NCBI GenBank assembly: GCA_004356955.1
Contig: SMXS01000030.1
Span: 1-37,217 of the forward strand
Source: Alphaproteobacteria bacterium
GTDB taxonomy: Bacteria > Pseudomonadota > Alphaproteobacteria > SMXS01
DNA length: 37,217 nt
Direction of reading: 5' to 3'
Both the position numbers and the translations under genes were made by a program. Positions 29,268 through 37,217 of the stretch are shown piece by piece; the stretch's first letter is position 1; each line of letters starts with the position of its first letter. The notes below the pieces were generated by a model. It did not search any database and was not told the origin of the DNA. It saw only the letters and a program-made list of their open reading frames with translations.

Positions 29268-30224
29268 ATGGAATCATTCTTGGAATTTGAAAAGCCGGTC
29301 GCCGAGCTGGAACGCAAGATCTCTGAACTACGGCAGATATCTGACAGCGGCGATGTCGACGTCGTCGACGAAATTGTTCGGCTGGAAAAAAAGCTCAATC
29401 AACTGCTGAAATCGACTTATAACGGCCTGTCTGCCTGGCAGCGCACCCTAGTTGCGCGCCATCCGCTGCGGCCACATTTCAATGACTATATTGACGGTAT
29501 GATCACCGACTTTACGCCGTTGGCGGGGGATCGGGGCTTTTCGGAAGACTCCGCCATCATTGGCGGGCTTGGTCGGTTCCGCGGCCAGTCTGTCCTGGTC
29601 ATTGGCAATGAAAAGGGGCGTGATACGCAAAGCCGTCTGGAACATAATTTCGGCATGGCCCGGCCTGAAGGCTATCGCAAGGCCATCCGCCTGATGAAAC
29701 TGGCCGACCGGTTCAAGCTGCCGGTGATTACGCTGGTGGATACATCGGGTGCCTACCCAGGCATTGGCGCGGAAGAGCGCGGCCAGGCCGAGGCCATCGC
29801 CCGATCAACCCAGACTTGCCTGCAATTGGGTGTGCCGCTGATCGCCGTTATCGTGGGCGAAGGTGGCTCTGGCGGTGCCGTTGCGCTGGCCTCTGGCAAC
29901 CGGGTGATTATGTTTGAACATGCCATCTATTCGGTGATTTCGCCCGAAGGCTGTGCATCGATTTTGTGGCGCACGTCTGATCACGCCGAAGACGCCGCCA
30001 ACGCCCTGAAGCTGACAGCGCCTGACCTGAAAGAACTGGGCGTCATCGACCGGATCGTGGCCGAACCCTTGGGTGGCGCGCATCGCCAGCCAGACACTGC
30101 AATTGCCGCGCTTGGCGATGCCATTGCCGAGACGCTGGACGATTTGCGTAAACTGTCGCCCGACGAATTGCGCCGCGACCGTCGCGAAAAATTCCTGGCC
30201 ATGGGCACGGCGGGTGTCGTGTGA
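29268..30224 (+). CDS. accA: Acetyl-CoA carboxylase carboxyltransferase subunit alpha
   Basis: 318 aa; [80 protein letters not shown]. Confidence 0.97.
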   Translation: MESFLEFEKPVAELERKISELRQISDSGDVDVVDEIVRLEKKLNQLLKSTYNGLSAWQRTLVARHPLRPHFNDYIDGMITDFTPLAGDRGFSEDSAIIGGLGRFRGQSVLVIGNEKGRDTQSRLEHNFGMARPEGYRKAIRLMKLADRFKLPVITLVDTSGAYPGIGAEERGQAEAIARSTQTCLQLGVPLIAVIVGEGGSGGAVALASGNRVIMFEHAIYSVISPEGCASILWRTSDHAEDAANALKLTAPDLKELGVIDRIVAEPLGGAHRQPDTAIAALGDAIAETLDDLRKLSPDELRRDRREKFLAMGTAGVV

Positions 30225-30670
30225 TGCACGCACCCATTCGAAATTTTGTTGCTGTTGCCGCGATTCGAAACTTTGTTGCGGTTGCAACGGTGGTTACCCT
30301 GTGGGGGTTGTCGCCAAATGTTCAGGCGCAAGAGACCGCAGCCCAAGGCGTGGCGAATATCGAGCAGATGTTCGATAGTTTTACTGTCTCACTGGTTGCC
30401 TCGACAATATGTGATCCACCGAAGGAGCGGACATTGTCCAATTTCCTGGGTAATCTGATGGTGGTGCAGGGCAGTATATTGAGTGCCTATCAACAGAAAT
30501 ACCCGGACCTGGATGAAACGGCCATCTTGAACATCATCGATAATCGGATCCACCGTCTGGGTGAGTCGATTCAGGACCAGATTGCGCGTGAAGGCTGCAT
30601 GGATGCCTCTATTGTAGAGCTGTTGGACCTGTTCGAGATCAATTCCAGACCCGATCTATTTAAGCAATAG
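30221..30670 (+). CDS. Small exported hypothetical protein (start GTG 30221 or ATG 30224)
   Basis: 149 aa; signal-like [32 protein letters not shown]; overlaps the accA stop codon. Confidence 0.6.
   Translation: MMHAPIRNFVAVAAIRNFVAVATVVTLWGLSPNVQAQETAAQGVANIEQMFDSFTVSLVASTICDPPKERTLSNFLGNLMVVQGSILSAYQQKYPDLDETAILNIIDNRIHRLGESIQDQIAREGCMDASIVELLDLFEINSRPDLFKQ
30236..30289 (+). repeat. 27-bp imperfect tandem duplication in signal peptide coding region
   Basis: attcgaaattttgttgctgttgccgcg followed by attcgaaactttgttgcggttgcaacg (23/27 identical), encoding [18 protein letters not shown]. Confidence 0.85.
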
Positions 30671-30680
30671 AGGTCGATGC

Positions 30681-33410
30681 CTAACCAGCCACAATGGCCC
30701 CATGACAATGTTTGAACTTTTTACCTGACCCACAAGGGCACTGCGCATTGCGTGCGACCTTGCCCCAGGTGCGGGGGTCGTTGGGGTTGCGGTCTTCTTC
30801 GGTCACCCTGGTCCGTATGGGCATCTGAATTTCTGTCTCAGGCGTAACGTCACCAAAGGCCGGGTCGCCGCGACCCAGTTGCATGTTTTGGGGTGGTGCC
30901 TGTTCTTCGCTTTCGTCAGGAATGCCTTCCGTGCCTACGGTTGCGTGGGCCAGAATATAGGTTATCTCGGCCCGCACCTCTTGCAGCATGACCTGGAACA
31001 TCTCAAACGATTCAGCTTTGTATTCGTTGAGTGGATCGCGTTGGCCATAGGCGCGCAGGCCCACAGTCTGGCGTAGGTGGTCCAACTGCAACAGATGCTC
31101 TTTCCAGTGTTGGTCGATGACCTGGATCAGGAACATCTTTTCCAGGGCCCGCATCAGGTCGGGACCCATGGAAATAGCGCGTTCAGCCATCCGCCGATTG
31201 GCAAAGTCGATCAGGCGATCAGTGATATCCGTATCGTCGATGCCATCTTCTTCAACCCAGCTATCAAGATCAGGCTCGACCATAAAGATGCGCTGCATCT
31301 CGACCTTCAGACCGTCGGTGTCCCATTGATCTGGATAGGACTTGGGTGGAATATGCTGCGAGATTACTTTTTCGATCGTCTCTAGACGCATGTCGAGAAT
31401 GACGTCAGAGACATCCGTCGACTCCATCATTTCGCGGCGCTGTTCATAGATCGCCTTGCGCTGGTCGTTCATGACATCGTCATATTTGAGGACGTTTTTA
31501 CGCATATCGAAATTGCGCTGTTCGACCTTCATCTGGGCTTTCTCCAGCGCCTTGTTGATCCAGGGGTGGACAATGGCTTCGCCTTCTTCCAACCCCAGTT
31601 TGACCAACATCTTGTCCATGCGTTCGGACCCAAAGATGCGCATTAAGTCGTCTTCGAGCGACAGATAGAATTTAGACGCACCGGCGTCGCCCTGACGGCC
31701 GGCACGACCACGCAGCTGGTTGTCGATACGGCGGCTTTCATGCCGTTCTGTACCCATGACAAACAGACCGCCTGCGGCGATCACTTCGAGGCGCTCCGCG
31801 GCAATTTCGGCTTCGATCTGGGCGATTTTTTTAGCGCGCTTGGCGTCATCTTCAATTTTCGAGGCTTCGTCTTCAACCCGCATGTCCCGGTTGCCGCCCA
31901 GCTGAATATCGGTACCACGACCGGCCATATTGGTGGCAATGGTAACCGCACCCAGGCGCCCCGCCTGGGCAATGATGTGGGCTTCGTTTTCGTGATAACG
32001 CGCGTTCAGCACATTGTGGGGAATCTTACGCTTTTTCAGCAGGTCAGCCAGATACTCAGATTTCTCGATACTGACTGTACCCACCAGGGTTGGTTGGCCC
32101 TTTTCATGCGCCTCGGCGACCTGTTCGATAATCGCGTTATATTTCTCGGGGGCGGTGCGATAGACCTCGTCATGTTCATCCAAGCGGGTCAGGGGCATAT
32201 TTGTCGGGATTTCCGCCACCGCCAGGCCATAAATGTCCTGAAATTCTTCTTCTTCTGTGGTGGCGGTGCCGGTCATGCCTGCCAGTTTGGGATAAAGCCG
32301 GAAATAGTTTTGGAACGTAACACTGGCAAGTGTCTGGTTTTCGTTCTGAATGTCGACTTTCTCTTTGGCTTCCAATGCCTGATGCAGGCCTTCCGAATAA
32401 CGGCGGCCTTCCATCATACGACCGGTGAATTCGTCGATGATGACGACTTTGTCGTCCTTGATAATATAGTCCCTATCGAGCTGGAACATCGTATGGGCGC
32501 GCAGGGCTTGGGTCACGTGGTGCACGACCGAGACGTTCTCTATTTCGTACAAATTGTCGCCAATCAGCAGCCCCGCATCGCGCAGCAGTTGTTCGATATG
32601 TTCGTTGCCTTCTTCTGTCAGGGCAACGGTCTTGCTTTTCTCATCGCGCTCATAGTCTTCGTCCGCCAATTTGGGAATGAAGGCGTCGATGGTTTTGTAG
32701 AGCTCTGAATTGTCTTCGGTCGGGCCCGAAATAATCAGCGGCGTGCGGGCTTCATCAATCAGAATCGAGTCAACCTCATCGACGATGGCAAAGTTGAACG
32801 GGCGCTGCACCATCTGTTCGACCGTGTGCGCCATATTGTCGCGCAGATAGTCAAAGCCATATTCGTTGTTGGTGCCATAGGTCACGTCGGCGGCATAGGC
32901 CTCGCGTTTTTCCTGTTCGTTCATACCATGGACGACACAGCCAACTGTCAGGCCCAGAAAGTTGTATATCTGTCCCATCCATTCAGAATCTCGGATGGCA
33001 AGATAGTCATTTACTGTGACAACATGCACGCCGCTGCCCTCGACGGCATTCAGATACACCGCCAGCGTGGCGACCAGGGTCTTGCCTTCACCGGTCTTCA
33101 TTTCAGCTATTTGGCCGCCATGCAGGATCATCCCACCGATCAGCTGCACATCGAAATGGCGCTGACCGAGGCTGCGACGCGCACCTTCACGCACGACGGC
33201 GAAGGCTTCTTCCAGGATATCATCAAGGGTTTCGCCATTTTGCAGGCGGGCGCGAAATTCAAGGGCTTTGCCGTGTAATTCGTCGTCGCTCAGGGCCTCG
33301 ACACTGCTTTCCAGCGCATTGATGGCTTCGACCCGATCAAAATAGGGACGCAAATGCCTGTCATTGGCAGAACCGAATAGGCGTTCGCCTAATTTACTGA
33401 AACCGAGCAT
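30681..33410 (-). CDS. secA: Preprotein translocase subunit SecA
   Basis: 909 aa; [61 protein letters not shown]-terminal [14 protein letters not shown] zinc motif. Confidence 0.98.
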   Translation of the reverse strand: MLGFSKLGERLFGSANDRHLRPYFDRVEAINALESSVEALSDDELHGKALEFRARLQNGETLDDILEEAFAVVREGARRSLGQRHFDVQLIGGMILHGGQIAEMKTGEGKTLVATLAVYLNAVEGSGVHVVTVNDYLAIRDSEWMGQIYNFLGLTVGCVVHGMNEQEKREAYAADVTYGTNNEYGFDYLRDNMAHTVEQMVQRPFNFAIVDEVDSILIDEARTPLIISGPTEDNSELYKTIDAFIPKLADEDYERDEKSKTVALTEEGNEHIEQLLRDAGLLIGDNLYEIENVSVVHHVTQALRAHTMFQLDRDYIIKDDKVVIIDEFTGRMMEGRRYSEGLHQALEAKEKVDIQNENQTLASVTFQNYFRLYPKLAGMTGTATTEEEEFQDIYGLAVAEIPTNMPLTRLDEHDEVYRTAPEKYNAIIEQVAEAHEKGQPTLVGTVSIEKSEYLADLLKKRKIPHNVLNARYHENEAHIIAQAGRLGAVTIATNMAGRGTDIQLGGNRDMRVEDEASKIEDDAKRAKKIAQIEAEIAAERLEVIAAGGLFVMGTERHESRRIDNQLRGRAGRQGDAGASKFYLSLEDDLMRIFGSERMDKMLVKLGLEEGEAIVHPWINKALEKAQMKVEQRNFDMRKNVLKYDDVMNDQRKAIYEQRREMMESTDVSDVILDMRLETIEKVISQHIPPKSYPDQWDTDGLKVEMQRIFMVEPDLDSWVEEDGIDDTDITDRLIDFANRRMAERAISMGPDLMRALEKMFLIQVIDQHWKEHLLQLDHLRQTVGLRAYGQRDPLNEYKAESFEMFQVMLQEVRAEITYILAHATVGTEGIPDESEEQAPPQNMQLGRGDPAFGDVTPETEIQMPIRTRVTEEDRNPNDPRTWGKVARNAQCPCGSGKKFKHCHGAIVAG

Positions 33411-33588
33411 GAATTTTTCCTAATGCCCGCGTCGCGGGGGATTGATGTCTGAGGACAGATAGGGTGCAAGTCCGTCCGTGTCAATGTGTCGCGTTTGAAG
33501 GGTGTATTCAATGTCGTTTTCGACTGGTTGGACGGCTGGATTACGGGGGTCTTTGCGTTCCCCATCAGATCATGTATCAATCACATAA

Positions 33589-34866
33589 ATGCGGGTGCAT
33601 GTAGTGACTAAACCCATAAAGGACAAAGCATTGGTCGATCTGAAGACATCACCTTTGGCCCCGGAAAGTTTTCCGGTGATGCCGCCGATTGCAGGGGTCC
33701 AGCTGGCCACTGCAGAGGCCGGTGTGCACTATACGGGCCGGACCGATGTCTTAATGGCTACATTTGACGCTGGTACGACCATTGCAGGGGTGTTCACAAA
33801 GTCGACCATGCCCGGTGCCCCGGTTATCTGGTGCAAGCAGGCCCTGGCAGACAGTCAAGGTCAGGTGCGGGCATTGGTTGTTAAGGCGGGCAATGCCAAT
33901 GTATTTACGGCTGAAGACGGCATGAAGGCGTGTGAAGCCATTGCAGCTGTCGCCAGCGACATTGTTGGCTGCGATGCCAGCGACATCATGCTAAGCGCCA
34001 CAGGCGTTATCGGCGAAAAGCTGCCGGTCGATAAAGTAACCGCTATCCTGCCTTCGATGACGCCGGTTGCCGATGGTTGGGCCGACGCTGCGCAAGCGAT
34101 CTTGACCACGGACACATTCCCCAAAGGCGTAACCCGACAAGTACAGCTGGGTGATGCGACGGTGACGATTAACGGCATCGCCAAAGGCTCTGGCATGATT
34201 GAGCCAAACATGGCGACCATGCTGGCTTATGTGGTGACCGACGCGACACTGCCTGCCGATGTGCTGGATGCTTTGTTGCGCGAGACCATCGAACCATCGT
34301 TCAACGCCATTACCGTGGACAGCGATACTTCGACGTCAGACACCGTGCTGTTGATGGCGACGGGGAAAGCTGATCACGCTGCAATCACTGATGCGTCTGA
34401 CCCGGCCTTGACCGAATTCAGGCAGGCGTTGCAGAAGGTCATGACAGACCTGGCGCACCAGATTGTGCGGGACGGGGAAGGGGCCACCAAATTCATCACC
34501 GTCTCGGTCACAGGGGCGACAAGTGATGCGGCCGCCAAAATCGTCGCTAAATCAATTGCCAATTCCCCCTTGGTCAAGACAGCCATTGCAGGAGAAGACG
34601 CAAACTGGGGCCGGGTCGTGATGGCCATCGGCAAATGTGGTGCTGAAGCTGACCCGATGAAGACGTTGATCAACTTTGGTGGCCAGCCAGTCACGGAAGC
34701 CGGCCGGGTTAGGGACGGCTATGACGAGGCGTTGCTCAATGAGCATCTAAAAGGCAGCGAGATTGATCTGTCTGTTGACCTGGGTGTTGGCAACGGTCAG
34801 GCCATCGTCTGGACCTGTGACCTGACACACGGCTATATCGAGATCAATGCGGACTACCGGTCGTGA
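33589..34866 (+). CDS. argJ: Bifunctional glutamate N-acetyltransferase / amino-acid N-acetyltransferase
   Basis: 425 aa; GIAKGSGMIEPNMATMLAYVVTDA (autocleavage-type GSGMIxPNMATML), NAITVDSDTSTSDT, GEDANWGRVVMAIGK. Confidence 0.96.
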   Translation: MRVHVVTKPIKDKALVDLKTSPLAPESFPVMPPIAGVQLATAEAGVHYTGRTDVLMATFDAGTTIAGVFTKSTMPGAPVIWCKQALADSQGQVRALVVKAGNANVFTAEDGMKACEAIAAVASDIVGCDASDIMLSATGVIGEKLPVDKVTAILPSMTPVADGWADAAQAILTTDTFPKGVTRQVQLGDATVTINGIAKGSGMIEPNMATMLAYVVTDATLPADVLDALLRETIEPSFNAITVDSDTSTSDTVLLMATGKADHAAITDASDPALTEFRQALQKVMTDLAHQIVRDGEGATKFITVSVTGATSDAAAKIVAKSIANSPLVKTAIAGEDANWGRVVMAIGKCGAEADPMKTLINFGGQPVTEAGRVRDGYDEALLNEHLKGSEIDLSVDLGVGNGQAIVWTCDLTHGYIEINADYRS

Positions 34867-35399
34867 TCTGGCGGCCGTTCACACGTCAATCAGAACGCCT
34901 GACTTTTCGTCGCTTTAAGCGCGCGGATGCCAAGGCGTTGCCCGCCCTATTGGATGACTGGCAGGTCGCCAAATGGTTGTCTCGCACGCCTTTTCCCTAT
35001 TCCCATCAGGATGGTCGGGACTGGATCAGGATTTCCCGCTCTGTTTTGCGCCGCCGCCGGGGGTATTCCCTTGCGATTATCGAAACTGACAGCAAACAGC
35101 TGATTGGCGGCCTGGGCCTGTCGACCGAGACCGGCGAGATTGGTTATTGGCTGGGGCGGGACCATTGGGGCAAAGGCTATGCCACCGAGACGGTGAACAT
35201 GATTACCCAGCTGGGTCTGGTCGACTCTGACATGCCGAAATTGTGGGCTATGGTGATGCCCGGTAATGGAGCCTCCAAACGAGTGTTGGAAAAAGTCGGG
35301 TATCTTTCTCCTGGCACACGGCCCCATCGATTCCGAGGCGGCGAACAATCCGCCCATTATTACCACCTGCAACAATGGGAATGGCAGGCTGCGATATGA
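34863..35399 (+). CDS. GNAT family N-acetyltransferase
   Basis: 178 aa; SERLTFRRFKRADAKALPALL, IGYWLGRDHWGKGYATETVNM, NGASKRVLEKVGY. Confidence 0.9.
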   Translation: MIWRPFTRQSERLTFRRFKRADAKALPALLDDWQVAKWLSRTPFPYSHQDGRDWIRISRSVLRRRRGYSLAIIETDSKQLIGGLGLSTETGEIGYWLGRDHWGKGYATETVNMITQLGLVDSDMPKLWAMVMPGNGASKRVLEKVGYLSPGTRPHRFRGGEQSAHYYHLQQWEWQAAI

Positions 35400-35809
35400 C
35401 CCCTAAAATCGTGAAAACCGTTTTGGTCTCGGCCGTGGTGCTGATTGACGTTGACGGTCGGGTGCTGATCGCCCAGCGTCCCGAAGGCAAGTCGATGGCG
35501 GGCTTGTGGGAATTTCCTGGCGGTAAGGTCGAACCGGGTGAAACACCCGAGATCGCCCTGATCCGCGAGATGCATGAAGAACTGGGCATCGAAACCTGGG
35601 AAAGCTGCCTGGCACCGCTGACCTTTGCGTCCCACACCTATGAAGATTTTCACCTGTTGATGCCGCTATTTGCCTGCCGCAAATGGAAGGGCACCCCCCA
35701 AAGTCGCGAAGGCCAGGCGCTGAAATGGGTGCGAATCAATCAATTGCGCGATTATCCCATGCCGCCTGCCGATGAACCGCTGATCGCTATGTTACGAGAC
35801 CTGCTTTAG
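35396..35809 (+). CDS. mutT: 8-oxo-dGTP pyrophosphohydrolase, MutT/Nudix family
   Basis: Nudix box GGKVEPGETPEIALIREMHEELGIE; ATG 35396 overlaps the upstream stop codon. Confidence 0.9.
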   Translation: MTPKIVKTVLVSAVVLIDVDGRVLIAQRPEGKSMAGLWEFPGGKVEPGETPEIALIREMHEELGIETWESCLAPLTFASHTYEDFHLLMPLFACRKWKGTPQSREGQALKWVRINQLRDYPMPPADEPLIAMLRDLL

Positions 35810-36720
35810 TTTCCTGCTTCAGGGTCTTTCAGATCTTCGCCAAACATCTTGAGTGCGTCGCCCAGATTGACCGTGGCACTGCCTGGTTTTAAGGGCTGTT
35901 GCTGGCTTTCATGGGGTGACCAACCGGTCAGGAAGACAATATCAAAACTGGCCGGGATGCGCCCGTCCGGGCGGCCAAACAGGTCGTGGTAGGCCTCGGC
36001 TGTGGCCATCATGGTGCGGCGCGTCATGGGCGCGCGGTGGCGGCTCAACAGGGCATTGCTTTCGCCCATACCGCGCAAGTCCCGCATCAATGACAACGCG
36101 TCGCTATAGTCGACAGTGATGCGTTCTGTATCGGCCACCGACAAGGCGAAGCCCGCGCGCTGTAGCAGGTCGCCTGCCTCGCGGACATCGACAAAGGGCG
36201 AAACGCGGGGGCTGGCGCCGCCCATTTCCTGCATTTCGGCTTGCAAGAGTGCCTGTCGCAACTCTGTCAGCGTTTCGCCCCCAAACAAGGCGGCCATGAA
36301 CAGCCCATCGGGCTTGAGGGCCCGGTTGACCTGGATCAGGGCGCCAGGAAGGTCGTTGACCCAATGCAGTGACAGCACCGACGTGATCAGGCTGAGGCTG
36401 TCATCTTTGAAGGGCAGGAATTCTTCATCGGCGATCACGGGGAACCCGGTTGACTGGCGCACCATGTTGCCAGAGATATCGGCGCTGATAATTGTTTCGA
36501 TGCCGGGGTGTTTACCCAGCAGCGACGCCATGATGCCTGAATGACTGCCAATGTCAGCCGCTGTGTGAAAGCTGCGATTGACGTCATACAAACGGTCATC
36601 CAGGCGGCTTGCGACTTCCTGTTTCAGGAAATCAAAGTCCCCATAGCGGGCCGCCCGACGCTGTCGCCGGACGCGCAGCAAGTGTCGGTCAAAAATTTGG
36701 CTATCTGCGTTGTCGCTCAT
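35806..36720 (-). CDS. SAM-dependent methyltransferase (BioC/NDUFAF5-like)
   Basis: 304 aa; FDRHLLRVRRQRRAA, DIGSHSGIMASLLGKHPGIETIISADIS, SVLSLHWVNDLPGALIQVNRALKPDGLFMAALFGGETLTELRQAL. Confidence 0.87.
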   Translation of the reverse strand: MSDNADSQIFDRHLLRVRRQRRAARYGDFDFLKQEVASRLDDRLYDVNRSFHTAADIGSHSGIMASLLGKHPGIETIISADISGNMVRQSTGFPVIADEEFLPFKDDSLSLITSVLSLHWVNDLPGALIQVNRALKPDGLFMAALFGGETLTELRQALLQAEMQEMGGASPRVSPFVDVREAGDLLQRAGFALSVADTERITVDYSDALSLMRDLRGMGESNALLSRHRAPMTRRTMMATAEAYHDLFGRPDGRIPASFDIVFLTGWSPHESQQQPLKPGSATVNLGDALKMFGEDLKDPEAGN

Positions 36721-36780
36721 TTGGTCTATATGACAGAAGACGACTTCGCGGCCAAGAACCCTTCATGACAGATCAGATTT

Positions 36781-36825
36781 GACCCATTGAATATTGACCC
36801 ATTGAATATTGACCCAGGCCATATT
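36781..36825 (+). repeat. 15-bp tandem repeat (2 identical copies plus 1 diverged) at the ComF N-terminus
   Basis: gacccattgaatatt x2 followed by gacccaggccatatt; encodes DPLNI-DPLNI-DPGHI. Confidence 0.85.
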
Positions 36826-37217
36826 GAAAAACAGTCACGCCGTTGGTTCCCCAATGCCGTCCGCCAGCTTATGGATGCTATCTATCCGCCGCAATGCGCT
36901 GCCTGTCACCAGGTCGTTGCCCAACATGGCCAGCTTTGTGGTGATTGTTGGTCGCAAGCGCATTTCATCCAACCGCCTTATTGCGCGTGCTGCGGCATAC
37001 CGTTCGAATTTGACCAGGGGGTAGACGCGATCTGTCTTGTTTGTCTGGCAAACAAGCCCATATATAAAACGGCCCGCGGCCATGATTTATGACGATATCG
37101 CCCGTACGCTGGTGCTGTCGTTCAAGCACGGTGACCGGCTGGACCCGGCAGCGTCCTACGCCCAGATGATGGTGCGTGCAGGTGGCAAACTGGTCGAGTC
37201 AGCGGACCTTATTGTCC
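36787..37217 (+). CDS. comF: ComF family protein / phosphoribosyltransferase, apparent frameshift near 37072-37084 and truncated by window end
   Basis: 36787..37092 encodes DAIYPPQCAACHQVVAQHGQLCGDCW...YCACCGIPFEF (ComF zinc-finger region); a second frame from ~37082 to the edge reads MIYDDIARTLVLSFKHGDRLDPAASYAQMMVRAGGKLVESADLIV, the following ComF segment. Confidence 0.8.

Noticed and set aside
31740-32708. 322-aa plus-strand ORF opposite secA
   Set aside because: Entirely antisense to intact secA; composition looks like a reverse-frame artefact with no domain motif.

Overview
This 37.2-kb window looks like alphaproteobacterial chromosome (Rhodospirillales-like gene neighbourhoods). It is gene-dense and mostly housekeeping. 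In order it holds: tRNA-Arg(CCT), an SDR oxidoreductase, an SNase-like nuclease, CarD, a 7Fe ferredoxin, TerB, an S4 RNA-binding protein and a SUV3-like helicase; an OYE-family oxidoreductase; methylmalonyl-CoA mutase and MeaB; ribosomal protein L28; a phytase-like esterase, a dienelactone hydrolase and a PLP decarboxylase; CobT, CobS, a J-domain protein and BolA; an AEC transporter, a CorC-like transporter, AroB and AroK; a small membrane protein plus a large exported protein of unknown function; XerD; malyl-CoA lyase-like CoA ester lyase; a 2'-5' RNA ligase-like protein and a DsbA/FrnE-like protein; AccA and a small exported protein; SecA, ArgJ, GNAT, MutT, a BioC-like methyltransferase, and a partial ComF. 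I saw no phage, defence island, CRISPR array or biosynthetic cluster, and no convincing undescribed multi-gene system. The observations most worth checking are: (i) a ~130-bp three-hairpin intergenic repeat family, two copies in opposite orientation, with the stems kept despite sequence divergence; (ii) three genes whose reading frames look broken (OYE at a C7 run, ComF near the right edge, and a 2'-5' RNA ligase homolog with no canonical start codon), due either to indel errors or to real frameshifts; (iii) in-frame short tandem repeats in several proteins; (iv) an uncharacterised small-membrane-protein/exported-protein pair between aroK and xerD. All product calls come from reading motifs by eye, with no database search.
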